Position numbers and translations under genes: made by a program. The notes under the pieces were generated by a model. The model worked only from the letters and a program-made list of their open reading frames with translations. It ran no database searches and was not told the DNA's origin. Source: Topomyia yanbarensis (lineage: Eukaryota > Arthropoda > Insecta > Diptera > Culicidae). From it: a DNA stretch of 64,000 nucleotides. The DNA lies in assembly GCF_030247195.1 (NCBI RefSeq), contig NC_080672.1, positions 33,301,906 through 33,365,905 of the forward strand, read 5' to 3'. Below are positions 1 to 12,868 of the stretch, in pieces. Every line of letters starts with the position of its first letter. Positions within the stretch are counted from its first letter, which is position 1.

Positions 1-232
1 AATACAGGGTCCATTTCAAAATTTTCGACCGACTTTTTGCCTATTTTTTAAGCGTGAATATCAGCCGTTGCAATGGTTGAAACAAAATGTTCGCACAATC
101 CGATTGGAAATACGAACAACAATTTTGTAACTAATTCCGAAGAATGTACAATTTGTGCAAACGACGGAATTGATGGATTTTGTGAAAGCACTAATTAGAA
201 GCAGACGAATTTCGCACCAAATCGTATACAAA

Positions 233-942
233 GTTGGCAGAACCCTCTAAAAATTTTAATGAAACATTCTGTACATGAAGACTTTGTCACAAAAAGCCAC
301 TTTGCATACTTTGTTTTTCCAAAAATGATCTCGACTGTCTTTTGAAAAGGATCAAACTCTCTTAATTACTTTTTTTCAAATGACTATAGTCTAAAAATGA
401 CAAATGTTGTAGGAGTGATTTTTACAAAAATTTTGAAAAAAAAATTGAAAAAATTCTTCTTTGATTTTAATGAAATTGTGTTCCAAAATAGGTAATTATG
501 TTCCCTACCTACCGTCAAAAACTCAAGTTGGACAAGGAAAGGTTTTTTCAAATAACTTTTTTTCCTTGAAAGTGCCTAACTTGTTTTTTTTAGGTAGGGA
601 ACATAATTGCATATCTTGGAACAAAATTTCATTCTAATCAAAGATGTTTTTTGTAAATCGACTTTAAATTTTTAAAATCGATTTTTTAGTGTAGGAGTCC
701 ATGAAGAATTTTTTTATTCAAAAATTGGACTAATTTTGTGAAAATCACTGCTACAACCTTTTTTTGTAGGATTGATCATTTTTAGACAAGCAAGTAGAAA
801 AAGTTGGTTTAAAAAGTTCGATCCTTTTCAAAAGACAGCCTAGACCATTTTTGGAAAAAAAACAAGGTACGCAAAGTGGCTTTTTGTGACGAAGTACTCA
901 TGTACAGAAAGTTTCATTAAAATCTGAGAGGGTGCTGCCAAC
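233..942. mobile_element. Foldback (long inverted repeat) element
   Basis: A near-palindromic element of about 710 bp. The left end (GTTGGCAG, then ACCCTCT and TTTTAATGAAAC) recurs as the reverse complement at the right end, which finishes CTGCCAAC at 942. Matching continues inward through AAAAAGCCACTTTGC and, near the centre, GGTAGGGAACATAAT, so each arm is about 280 bp or longer around a spacer of roughly 70 bp. There is no coding capacity. Flanking target duplications are not obvious. It is most likely a foldback or MITE-type non-autonomous DNA transposon; the family is unknown. Confidence 0.75.
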
Positions 943-2789
943 ATTTGTTCGAGTTGCCGCGAAATTCGTCAAAATGGAGGATGGGACACCTGAGAGGCTC
1001 AATCAAATATGTGATGATACGAATAGAGGTGTTGCGGGTCCGTTTGAATCATTCGTCGCTCGCCTGCCAAACGAGCAACATCGTGACTATAACGTCCGGA
1101 CGGTACAATTAAGCGGTTGAACACTGTTAACCGGGTTTGAATTTGCACCCGTTTCTTTGCTGAGTGCAAAGCTTATAGTGCACGCGATTTGAAACGAGCG
1201 AGTATAGAAACGCTATGGTATGGTTCGAGTCGTGTACACAAGTGCGAAGTAGATGGGTAGGGTGGGTTTGGATTGAGTTCAACACATGGCAGGGTGCGAC
1301 ATGTGTGTACTGTGGGCTGGTAGTACTCATGTCAACAGGATTTGGCAGTTTGTGGGTACCTGGGGTAATGAACCTATTGGCAAATACGTTGCATATTTCG
1401 GAGCACGGGCGGACTCAACTGGGTTTGTGCTTACTTAAAGGCGCGGATTAGTTGGAGATTTTGGTAAGTGCGAAGAGGAGAGTTATATTAGAGCAGAACG
1501 CACTGATTGGTTATTTTTATTACAGGTTTGCAATGTTTAGTATTTTATACTGATCAAATTCCTTAGAGCATATTCAACAGCGTGGAATTTTATATAAGAG
1601 TTTCAAGTTGGAATTGGAGCGGAAACGATCACATCACCAGCAGAACTTTTTAATTTATTATTTCAAACAGTTTTGTTGCGAACTTTGAAACTGGTATCGA
1701 GTCAAGTAAAGACCGAAGGACACGTTCAGAATTGGTTCAGTGTTCGATTTTTTGTTTTAAGTAATGGTACTATGAAAGAATGTAGAATGTATAGCCCTTG
1801 TGAATATCGTCCTAGAGAAAACGTTCATTGTTTCAAAGTGCTTGTATATTCCAGAGCACAGAGTACGACGGTATTTGTTCGAATTTGCTAAATTACGATT
1901 GAGATATGTAGTTATTTACCAAATTCGAAAAATAAAAATCATTCCAAACGACTAACTTGAAGTTTCCGATGACAATTTGTGGCACAAATTAGAAGAGAAA
2001 AACTGATATTCTACTTCATTGCGGATATTACCGATCCACATTTTTCATTTCCGATCAACGTACGAGCGCCAATTCTTGATACCCCATTTCAACTATTTTT
2101 CGCATTGACAACTCGCAATGCCACTTGTTACCGTTGGCACCTGAACAGTGTCTCAGAACCACATTTATTAAATTCATAGTTTTAGTTTAGTTCAGTTAAA
2201 TAACCTATATTTTTTTCATTGAATTATGAAATGTAGTATCTTTTCAAAGGCTCATTTTATTTAGTTTTAAGTGTTTCTTGTAAAATTGTGCTAACTAATT
2301 ATTATAACATTAAAATATAGAATTTAAGAACATTTCTAAACGCGTCCGCCCCAAATAACAATCAAATCTACTAACATCCCACCGACGAAGAACCACTGTT
2401 TCCGAATTCGATAAAAGGAGAAAAAGAGAGAGATACTCAGAAAAGGGGAAATAGAAGAGAAGGAGATAAGAAACGTTCAAGAGATAGTCCTGCGAGTTCT
2501 TCAATAATTGGACCTAAATGTGTCGCGGTTATTAATACCAGTTAAGAAGTTCAACGGGAGGACGACTCGAAAGACTGTGGTGACGGATTATCGTTTTTTG
2601 CTGACGTATCTTATGACATATGCGTAAGCATGTAATGTGGCAGACAGTAGCCTTGACCATACAAACTCATTTACCGCGAGAAACAATCGAAAAAAGCATT
2701 TTTATGATTTTAACTTGGCAGTTTTTCGATTTGTAATGTTTTATACATACAAATTAGTCTAATCTATGTTTTGTTCATTAAGAGCAAGA
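943..2789. other. Intergenic stretch, nothing recognised
   Basis: AT-rich sequence with only short chance reading frames. Around 2590-2690 a stretch containing GTAGCCTTGACCATA resembles, in reverse orientation, sequence at 18340-18420, so part of it is a dispersed repeat. No gene is supported. Confidence 0.5.
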
Positions 2790-3215
2790 ACTAGTTCGAA
2801 TATAATCTATTACACACGGGAAATAAGTTAAATAATCACAAAGAATCATGCCTGAGCTACTGAACAATAACCTCATTCGTTCGGTGACTCGCGGACCAAT
2901 AAGTCGATCTTTCCGGTTCGTGGAGTTTAACGTTATAAAGAATAGTGCTAATCCATCATCTTTCACATACTCCGCCTCGTGGACATTTCAGGATTTTTCG
3001 CTTCTTTTGTGTAAGCTATCTGGAAACTGTTGTATATACAAGTTAAGTAACGCAATAATATTACATTTCCCTTTCTTATCTCCAATGCCAGCCTACACTG
3101 GGCAATAGGGCAGTGCAAAAATGGCTTCCACTGATAATGATTTGCTTCAAGACGAGATGGATGTAGAAATAAAATTACCTCGCCGACTAAAAATATACCC
3201 ACCCTCCGCAACGGG
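2790..3215 (-). repeat. Dispersed repeat, partner of 31826-32215
   Basis: Read on the minus strand this segment aligns by eye with 31826-32215 read on the plus strand. Shared pieces include a conceptual LEAN and 'KPF-H-PIA' peptide and a downstream 'RLIG/RPIG' stretch. Both copies carry stops and frame changes. The element type is not recognised; it may be a decayed transposon or a repeat without a gene. Confidence 0.5.
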
Positions 3216-6200
3216 ACCATTTGTGATCTTCTTCTGAACCAAAGACAAAAAATGTTTGAATCTATTGCAAATTTCTCGAGTTCTGACGGAGCGATATTCA
3301 GCTATGATAGAAATATCGAAAATTTGCCCTGATAAGCTTCGAATAGTGCGGTAAACTGTTTGAAGCAGGCAAATAATATTCCTGCACACTTAGAAAAAAT
3401 CCTAGAAAATTTACGTCTCCTGACCCTGACATATACGAGCATCAAAAATGACTTTGTTTTACGTTTGATTTTAATTTAACATGACATTAACTTTTGTAAA
3501 TCATGTAATTTTACTCCACATGTGGCGTTTGTTCTGAATGGCAGTAAGTGTAATTTATGTCATTGTGCATATAAAGTATATGTTTCATGTAAGATTAAAC
3601 GAAACACGGTAATGTTTCGCCATTTCGTGAATTACGGTTTGTTAAATTATGTCATGTTTGCAATTACGTCAATGATATTTTTTGGTGTGTGGTTACGGGC
3701 CTTTTACGTAGGAGTATAGAGTATATGTACCATCAAATCGAGTTGAATGTGACGGGGTCGTCTCCGATTCCAGTGTGAATTGCGCGGATCTGCTGTCACG
3801 AGGGGGTGGACTGTTTTAAAGACCCCATGCTCCAGCCTGGAGTACAAACTTTTGCATTCAGCACGAGTCGCCTGCTGGCGGGGAGAGGACATATGTCAAT
3901 TCAGACTTTTATCGGGCGACCTTCGCCGGTTCTGTTCATGCAGGAGCTTAAATACCCCCCCCCCCCCCCCCGCCCCTCTGAACGTCTTCCCAACACCTAT
4001 ATCCCCCTGTCTTTTATAGTTTTAGCTGTTAAATATGTATATTCAAGTTGAGAAATGCCTACTCATAAAAATTGCCCATAAAAATACCATTAATCTTAAT
4101 AAAATTGTATCACTCTTTATAGTTATTTCTAGGTTTAATATGGTTGTAAAATGTTCCGCTTTGTTAATAAATAATTGCTTCAATAATCTCACTGCTGAAA
4201 ATCCTAAAGTGCATTACTATATCAAAAATAGCACTGAAAGACCCTCCTAATCTTACAAATATTATATTATCCTCTCTTGAATATGTATAAGGTAGCCGTA
4301 TTCTATTCTATTTAAATCAAGCGACAGTTTATGGTGGCACTGCTAGAACTAGTATTTATTACATTCAGAACAACGGGAGTTATTTAAATATTCAAAATAG
4401 TTGCTAGATTATAAATTATAAAGGACTTTTCAAAAAACAGCTATTTCATCAATAAGATATATTTGGATACCCCTCCCATCCCTCTATAAATCCGCTTCGG
4501 TCAACAAGTGATTACAAATCCACATGCCTGCCCCTATGTTTACCAACCAATTCAAGCGTACATTTCCCGTCGACATCAAGAACCCTCCAACGGCTAATTC
4601 TTCCTCCACAACATTCGAAAAATTTACTCTGATGTGATCTTCGTCAAATCATCAGCGTCCTAACCGTACAAAAAAGAGGAAATACTGGTTCTCTAATATC
4701 TAGATATGTACGAGATCTCTTCTACTGATGAAGGTTCGTAGTATGCTTCGCAAAAAAAATCACAACCAACCCGTAACGCCTCGCGCATCCAAATGAAGAT
4801 AAATGTTTGTTGTTCAATTATTCAATTCAATATAGCAATATACGAAAAAATAGAATAACTGCAGTCATCGCGTCTTACTCGATCCAGCACACAGCATTCG
4901 GGCAGTACTGAAGCCGTGATGTGAATATACCGTCGATCGTGTGCTATTTTGGTACAATAGTTTTTATCGAATTAAACTGTCTCTGATCCGAGAACTGATA
5001 CATTCATCCTAATAAACAATTCTCGAAATTCGACGAACAATCGACGTGTATTTTTTGGAACGGAACAGCCGATCACCGGAACGTCCAAACCGATACGATG
5101 TCTTTCGATGACTGATTGTGCCTAGGTTTCAGCGATTGTCACCTCTGTGATTGCCGTCTGCTGCCCGTATGATGGATAGCAAATTAAGGAAGCATTTTTT
5201 CGTGCTGTGTGGGATCTTAAGTCTTCAGTAAATAGCACGAGTTAGTCCTCGACCCGCAGGTGACGGGTTATTCGAATCAAATTCGGATGAAGAGGGACAC
5301 ATTCCTACAAATACTTCGTCATCAAGCGTACAGTTAAGAGATTTTTTTCAACATTTTTTACGCTGTTCCGTTGTGAAGGATTTTAGTCACTTTATACCTG
5401 GGTATTTTAATATTTTATTTTTAAAAGCCTATCCAGTTGTGGTTGCTCTGCTTATCAAAATGGTTTAATCGTATGGAGTATAACGGAACCAAATTAAGTA
5501 AAATCTTTATCAATTTATAAACAAAAAATATCAAAATAATTTTAATTCCGGAAAAAACTGTTAACATATTGTATGAACCCTCAATAACTCAGCGCAATAA
5601 GTTAATTAGTTTTTTAACCATTGCGCTAACTATATGTAAAACTAGTTTCAGAAAAACGCATTAGACAATTCAAGTATGCATGGCACAAGGAATCTCTTGC
5701 CTCATCATCATCAACCTGCTAAGCCCGATCATATAAAGCATCTTCCCTTGTTTCGCAGAAGTTCTTCAAAACCGATTTTTAACCCTATCAAATGCGCCTT
5801 AATGTTTTATTCACACACAAACTCACAACTAACGCGATAAAGCAAAATCATTCCCCTTGTGCAGAGACAATACGAGCACAAATGTATCAAAATGCGCTCG
5901 TCACCCTAGTCACTCGTAACCTAAATTACCCTACTTACCTTCCTATTATAATTTTACAGTCCGCCTTTGATGCGCGATCTTCGCGGGCAGAAGCTCCAAG
6001 GCAACGAAAAAAAACTTATTAAACTAAAAACAGGTTTCTGTGTTGCAGCTTTATGAAATGTTTGTGTTTGCCTTTCAAACTTCTAGTGCTCGTTTCTTTC
6101 TATTTTTTTTCTTGTGGGCTATGGTGGCTTTTTCTGTCTGCCAATTGATCCGCAATTTCAGTAATCATCTGTGCAAATACCAAAATCGTATATAAGTAGA

Positions 6201-6812
6201 TGACGTCATTGGATATTCCCCACTTTTTCGGCGCACATCACTTTAAATGTAATGTTTTGAATTAATCCGGGACCATTGCTACATTTGATGAAGATTGAGG
6301 TGAGTGGAGTTGAAAAAGGTTAGTTTGGTCGGTACTCATAAATGCGTACATGGTTAAACGCAGTATGTTTCTCATGTGGAACCGCTCAAAACTGTGTTTA
6401 CATAATCATATATAGAAACAAGTAACGTTGTTCGAGTGCGCACCTTAGTCATATTAGCCATTACCCAAAAACAGCTGGGAAGGGAGGGAAGCAAAAAGAG
6501 CGCGAAGCTTCACATCTATTACTCCAAGCAGTTTTTGGACCCAATGCCGTGTTGGTATCACAGTCACGACATCAGCAGAGCGAGACAGCGCTTGGCTACG
6601 TACGCTATGATTAAACCCATCGCACTAAAAAATCATACTCGGTACAATACGGAATTTTCTGATGCTACTCATGCAAGGTCCTGTACTCCAAGAAACTAAT
6701 ATCAAGTCTATCTAAATAGACGAAAAACCCCAACAAAATGTAGTACAAAGACTTGGTTGCTTGGTTTTAAAGATATTTGTGACTAGTTGTGGTTAACCTT
6801 AACAGAAAAGTT
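3216..6812. other. Intergenic stretch, mostly unassigned
   Basis: No gene is supported. A cytosine homopolymer lies at about 3955-3971. The stretch at 3405-3455 matches 14065-14110 in reverse orientation (shared core ATTTTTGATGCTCGTATATG), marking a dispersed repeat. The rest is AT-rich with short chance frames. Confidence 0.5.
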
Positions 6813-6945
6813 GGGTGGCGGTCATAGCGTAGTTGATAAATCCATTGCCTTGTACGTAGCTCACCTGGGGTTCGATTCCCATCCCCGCACATAGGTTTGG
6901 AGATTTTTCTAAAAGTGATTTTTCAGCCCGCCTAAGGCACAAATG
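6813..6945 (+). mobile_element. tRNA-derived SINE
   Basis: The segment begins with a tRNA-like head. A box-A-like stretch TAGCGTAGTTGATAA (about 6825) is followed by a perfect RNA polymerase III box B, GGTTCGATTCC, at 6869-6879. After the head comes an unrelated AT-rich body with GATTTTTCTAAAAG. The head does not fold as a functional tRNA and the body is not tRNA, so this is a SINE copy. A truncated relative lies near 15940. Confidence 0.7.
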
Positions 6946-9029
6946 TTTGAGTTTGTAATCAATTTTGCCAAAAAGAATTTGTTCTACCTGTTTTCAGATC
7001 GCGTCAATGAGTTCTGCCGCGATTTTCGTGAGAATTACCATAATATATCTACAGAAGAGCCTTCGCACGTGTTTAAGACAAAACAAAAACAAAACGTTAA
7101 ACAATGCTTGTTTTCTAGTGTCAACACTAACGTGGGTTTGGCTGAATCATTGCCTTTCACGGTAAGAACAACGCATTTCAGTTCAGGCTCAAGCGAAAGG
7201 CATCAGGTCAGTAAGTTCTTGGAGTAAAAAACCCAATATATGAATTAAGTGGGCTCAGTGCAAGTATTTTCGAGTAAAAATTTATGACAGTAACACGTCA
7301 GCGATACGGAGCGTTACATTCTATATCGGCAAACTTTGCAGTCGACATTACTAGTGCAACGACTCAAATGACATCAAGAATTCTTCAGCAAGACCGTCGA
7401 GATGTGTACCAACCCTCAGGGTACAAATTACTGGCGATTTTTTTAGATCTTTACACAAGTGTACACCTACTTGTTATACATCAACTTATTGACTTTTTTA
7501 ATTAATTAATCAATTGTTTGCAGCGAACAATATGAATGAGTAGCGGAGTTGGCGGTTGGGGTCAGAGCTTAAAAAATTGACATCCCTGCGTGAACTTGAA
7601 AGAGAAACGAAATACAACTCATGCCCGCCGCGATGAATGAAATGTTTAGTTCGTTTCTCTCGTCATTCGTTCTCCCGGCACAGCGCATTCAGGTTCGGAT
7701 GTCCGGTTTTAGCAGCAAATTGAATTTTGTTTCTATGCTAACTCTAAGAGGGATTATTGAGGAAAAGTACATCAGATATAAATTACGCAGTTCACTTATG
7801 CTAGAAAATGTAGAAGATGACAACTTCTGCCTTCAAACTGTCCACACAAGAATAGAATTCATTCAAAAGTAAGAAAATCTCTTCTTGCATATCTCGCTAG
7901 TGCAAGGAACATTTACAAAATGCCGAATATCGATAATTTGCTTTTGAATTTGGAGCACCCTGCGAAGTCAAAATGCTGGGGTATTGGGACTGAAATATTT
8001 TGAAACGAAACATCAAAATCACTCGAATCTATAGATGAGCCCCGCAAAACGCATATCAGCGTCATTTGTATATGAAATACGGAAGAAGAAAAAATATCGT
8101 CTATATAGTCTTAGTTCCGAAAATTGCAACCCCAGGGGAAAATTATGTATCATTTTTTGCACCAAATTGTTTATTTTCCGAACGTATACATCCTCTAATA
8201 ATAAACAATATGAATGACGACTACGGTTATATTGAAAATGTTGCTTTTTTCAAGAGTTTGCAATATAATTCACTCTCCTGCTCGCATATGTTACAATTTG
8301 CTATACACCCTCCCCAATAAAACATAATTTATTGAAGGTCATTTAACAGTAACAATCAGCAGTAACAGTACAACACCATATTCTCTGCTACACTTTTACA
8401 CTAATCTATTATTTCAATTATTCAATTGGCCCATTAGCTGATTAGCATTATTTAGCTGTTCTATCTGGTAAAAATACGCGGGTCTGTCCAGAAAATATAT
8501 TCAAAACGAGTAGCTCCATATTGAAGACTGTGCTGGGGAAGCCCACGCTGGCCAAAAAAAAACATTCAGTTCTTCCACGAAATATAAAATTTCCTATCTC
8601 TACTTGTCTTCAGGGATGTAATGCACCTCAGAGCAAATAAAGAGAAGAATAAAAAACGCTCTTTGCACTTTTCATGCGAACCACCGATGTGTGTTGCTCC
8701 AATATGTGCATTCTACTCCATGGCTGCACACCTCAAAGAGTAGAAATAAAAACCTCTTTAGTGTGAATCTTGGTCCCCCGCGTACAGCAGCAGAGAAGGC
8801 AACCAAAAAAAAACATTTTAAAAACGTTTTCTCCGATCAAACTTTATCTGAATTCTAGTTTGATTCGCCTTCCTACCTGCTTGCCAGGCACAAAAAAGTG
8901 GCTCTTCAAGGTGACTCATTGAACGAAATTATGCAGCTCTTGGTGCACAGATTTTTCTCTTTTTCAAGTTTATCTTTGTGCGGTCGTTCTGCACATCGCA
9001 GTGTTTTTGTGCTGCTCTATTTTTCATCA
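6946..9029. other. Intergenic stretch, nothing recognised
   Basis: Only short chance reading frames are present. No splice-linked coding exons, RNA genes or clear repeats were seen. Confidence 0.4.
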
Positions 9030-10640
9030 GTGTATTTCGCTCTTTGTGGCACATTGTGTGAGCAAATAACAAGCCTGCTTGTCTTCACGATGAGCCCAGA
9101 TGTCGGTTGCTAAGCATTGCGTGTGTCCAGTACGTGATATATGAAGGTACTGCATGACCTCGTGCTGCTTCCATAAAGGATTCGAAAGATACGTTTTCAT
9201 AAGCACCTTCAATATTAAGAAGAACTCCTAAGCTTGATTCCTTTTGCGAAAACCCTTTTCAATGTTGTAGGCAACATTGTGTAACAGGGTGGTAGTATAC
9301 TTCTCCCGCTGAAATGCGTGTTCTATTACATGCAGCAGTGTGGTCGATTAATCGTTCCACTGATTTGAGAAAGAAGAAGTTCACACTGGTCGGTCTAAAG
9401 CTCTTTGCCTCCTCATAAGTGACGCGGCCATCTTTAGGAATGAATTTTACAGTTATTTCCCGCCACGCCAACGGAATGTATCCTGTTGCAAGACCACAAG
9501 TAACAACTTTTTAAAAATATGCTTGAAGTGTTCATATCATCTTTGAAGTAGAACTGGAATGATTCCATCTTTTCCTGGCGACTTATACGGAGCAAAACTT
9601 TGAATCGCCCATATGGTCGATTGAGTTCTCACAATTGTACGAGCAAATGCCCAAGAATCAGAACTCCCCGAAAAACTCAAGGGCAGTCGTTAGTTGTGGC
9701 TCAGTACAGCCTGGAAAGTGTGTGTCAAAATGACTGTTGAGTATATGAGAATATGTAATTCGTCCGACGAGTATTCACTATTAGCAGTTCTAATTGAACT
9801 GACATGAAAGTGTTTAGATTTCGAAAGTAACTTATTTAATCTACAAGAGACTTGAGACATTTGTGCAGAGGCTTTTCCAACCACTTCGCTCCGAGGATCG
9901 AAGGGCATTTCTGTATGCTTTGTGAGCCATATTAAATGCCTTCGAGCCGTCCCTGTGTCTGCGATTCCAAGCTCTTCTACATAACTTTTTGAGTCAAGTT
10001 CGGTATTCTACCAAGGTTTTCCTTTAGAAGCGCGCATAACTCGATGCGGACAAACCTCTTGGTATTCTGCTGCTATGAGTGAGTTTGTTTAATCCACGAC
10101 CTCATCCAAGTCACTTGGAGATTCAATCGTCGGGAGATTCTCATGAAACCTAGTCGCCAAGCCCTGTTCGTAGTTGATTACGATATGTGACGATATCCAG
10201 CGAGACGTTGAAATGATCAGAGACGATGTACTTATGATCAGATGACGATCGTTCGAGCTGGTTTGGTACGAGCCAGTTTGCCAACTCATGCGAAATAGTG
10301 TGAGAGCAGAGAATTGCATCTAACACCTCTTCTCTGCCAGATCGTGCACATGTTGGATGATTTCGTACATTAAGTATGTGCAGATTTGTACTACTTAAGT
10401 ATTACATCAATTCGGTGCCTCTCAAATTGATATCTGACCAGCCCCACATTATGTGGTGGGCATTTGCATCACAGCCGAGTATGAGGGGATACCCATTTCT
10501 GCCACAGTACGATATAACCCTTTTGAAATCATCAGAAGGTGATGGCTCATTATGCGGCAAATATGCCGAACAATAGACGTATTTCAGTCATATTGACCGT
10601 GTAAATCATGTGTAAATACCACTATTCTCAAGTATACAGG
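9030..10640 (-). pseudogene. Jockey-like LINE ORF2 remnant (endonuclease and RT)
   Basis: Decayed ORF2 of a non-LTR retrotransposon, read on the minus strand. Near 10640-10180 the conceptual protein resembles an endonuclease/exonuclease/phosphatase domain of the kind that nicks target DNA. From about 9670 down to 9040 it resembles the start of a reverse transcriptase: a 'YKSPGKDGI' motif, then 'WREITVKFIPKDGR', 'AKSFRPTSV' and 'LKSVERLID'. Stops and frame changes occur throughout and the 3' part of the RT, including the catalytic YADD box, is missing. It is dead. The clade is judged from motif style only. Confidence 0.7.
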
Positions 10641-10689
10641 CACGTGGCATTTTACGTAGATTTGTCATGCCATTATTGTTGAAACGGCC

Positions 10690-12868
10690 TCTAGGCCAGA
10701 GTGGAGAAAGATAATAGACTGTTATCAACCACAAACACAGGGCTCGACAAAATCAAATTCAACTTATTGAAGAATCTACCAAACTCTGGCAAAGAGGCGC
10801 TTGTCGATTTATCTAATAAGCTTCTTGAGGTTAAAACATTGTTCCACACGATCGGATATAAGTGTGAATCATCGTCCTCCAAAAACTAGAAAAACCAGCC
10901 TCCGATCACAACTCGTATCGGCCAATTACAATGCTTTCCTGCATCCGGAAGTTATTTAAGAAAATGATCTTGTCTCACCTCGACAATTGGGTCGAAGCAA
11001 ATAGCAATTTGGATTCCGCAAATGCAAACGGATGAACGATTGCCAATGCTAGCAAAAAGCAGATGACATCAGTTTTCTTGAATGTTAAAGGGGTTTTTGA
11101 TTCAGTTTCTATCAACATTCTTTCCGAGAAGCTGCATCCATGCTGGTCTTCACCAACTTTGAACAATTGTTTGCCAAATTTGATGTCGAAAAAGCACATA
11201 TTCGTCAATATTGAGATTTAGCTACATGGGTTTTCCCCAGGACTCATGTCTAATCCCCCTTCTATACAATTTTTATGTCAATGACATTCATAAATGTCTT
11301 TGACAATTCCTACACGCTAAAGCAACTTGCATACGACAGTGTAATTTAAGTTATAGCGCCCAAAGCTATCGACCTACCAAAAACCAATGCAGAATACTTT
11401 GGACATTTTGTCAACTTGGGCTATTAAGCAAGGTATCGAATTCTCTACGGAGAAAACTGAGCTAGTTTTATTTTCTAGGCAGCGTGAACTAGCACATTTA
11501 CAGCTTCTCTTAATGGGTCAAACTATGGCTCGGGTCTTCACAGTAACGTATATCGTGGTCTGATTCGACTCGAAGGGCACCTGAGAATGCCGTATTCGGT
11601 ATCTTATACAGCATTGCCAAGAAAGGACTAACTTTCTTCGCACAATAACCGGAACATGGTGGGGTACCCACTTTCGAGATCTAATTGAGCTGTATCAAAC
11701 AACGATAGTGTCTATAATGGAATAAGGACGCTTCTGCTTTTGCTCCGCCGCTAAGAAAATACATTTCATCAAACTTGAAAGGATTCAGTTTCATTGTTTG
11801 CGTACTGCCTTAGGGTGCATGTTCTCGACGCTTACGATAAGTCTCGAAGTCGTCCAAATAGGCAAAATTCGTCGAGTAATGGGAAAATTGCTACATTCGA
11901 TAGTCAACGAAGCATGGATGTGGGTCAGGATTTCATTCCTGTGATATCCCGACTCATGTCAAACCATTACACGCTGGATGCACATCTCCGACGTATTGGG
12001 CGGGTGGATAGTGGTATCTGCGCTTGTGGCGACGGCTATCACAATATCGAACATATTGTCTGGGCGTGCACTGAATATCATTCCACTATGTCTAAGCTAA
12101 TGGATACCCGTCGGGTCCAAGGAAAACCACCCAACGGCCCTATTCAAGATGTAATATGAACCCGCGATCTCTCCTATATGTCCCTCATCAACCTCATATT
12201 ACAAACAATCAATACCAAGATTTAGCCCCTGCATTTCTCATTTTCTCGTTTGTAGGAATCGCCTGTACTGCTTTAATAGTGCCGACTCGCACCAAAGTGC
12301 TCCTGCGTGATTGGCTTCATTACACACTATAGAACCTACATTGACCGAATTGAATCCGAGAACAACCCGAAGATCTGACTCGTTTTGGAGGATTTCAATC
12401 GGATCTGAATAGGACCACCGGACATTCTACTGGTTGCTCTCGTTGCAGTCCGAGGATATCGCTGATCTTCCATTTTTCGTAAGGTTGCAAGCGTGATGTT
12501 CTCATTTTAACTGTCATCGTATATTCTATTAAATTAAATTCTATTCAAAAACAAACAAAAAAAACCAAACCGATCTACACTTCTCCTTCCTCTGCAGTCT
12601 TAGTTATAACAAAAATTCAAATGATCCCCCATGTATTCTGTAGTTAATTCATAGTTAGCGACAGTCTAAAAATGTTCGCTAGTTTTAAATGGTTTATCTT
12701 AATAGTTCCTTGATATTGAATGCAGCATAATGCAAACATAATGCAAAAAAAATTTAAAGCAGACCATGTATGTTGTTTCTTAGTATTTGAATATTTTATG
12801 ATGTAACCACCTAGTTTTGAGAAATTTGACCTGTCAATCGAAAAAAATTGGCACCATATTAAATAAAC
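10690..12868 (+). pseudogene. Jockey-like LINE ORF2 remnant, RT and 3' end
   Basis: Second LINE fragment, opposite in direction to its left neighbour. Motifs in order are 'TGLDKIKFNLLKNLP', 'KPASDHNSYRPITML', 'ASKKQMTSVFLNVKGVFDS' and 'EFSTEKTELVLFS'-type stretches, spread over several frames with stops. At 11794-12159 an open stretch ends in a Cys/His-rich C-terminal motif ('ICACGDGYHNIEHIVWAC'), a zinc-knuckle-like tail found at the end of some LINE ORF2 proteins. AT-rich sequence to about 12868 is a likely 3' UTR, ending near TTAAATAAACAG. A related copy starts at 14690. Confidence 0.7.

Noticed and set aside
6813..6890. tRNA gene
   Set aside because: Box A and box B are present but the sequence does not form a clean cloverleaf and runs into a SINE body.
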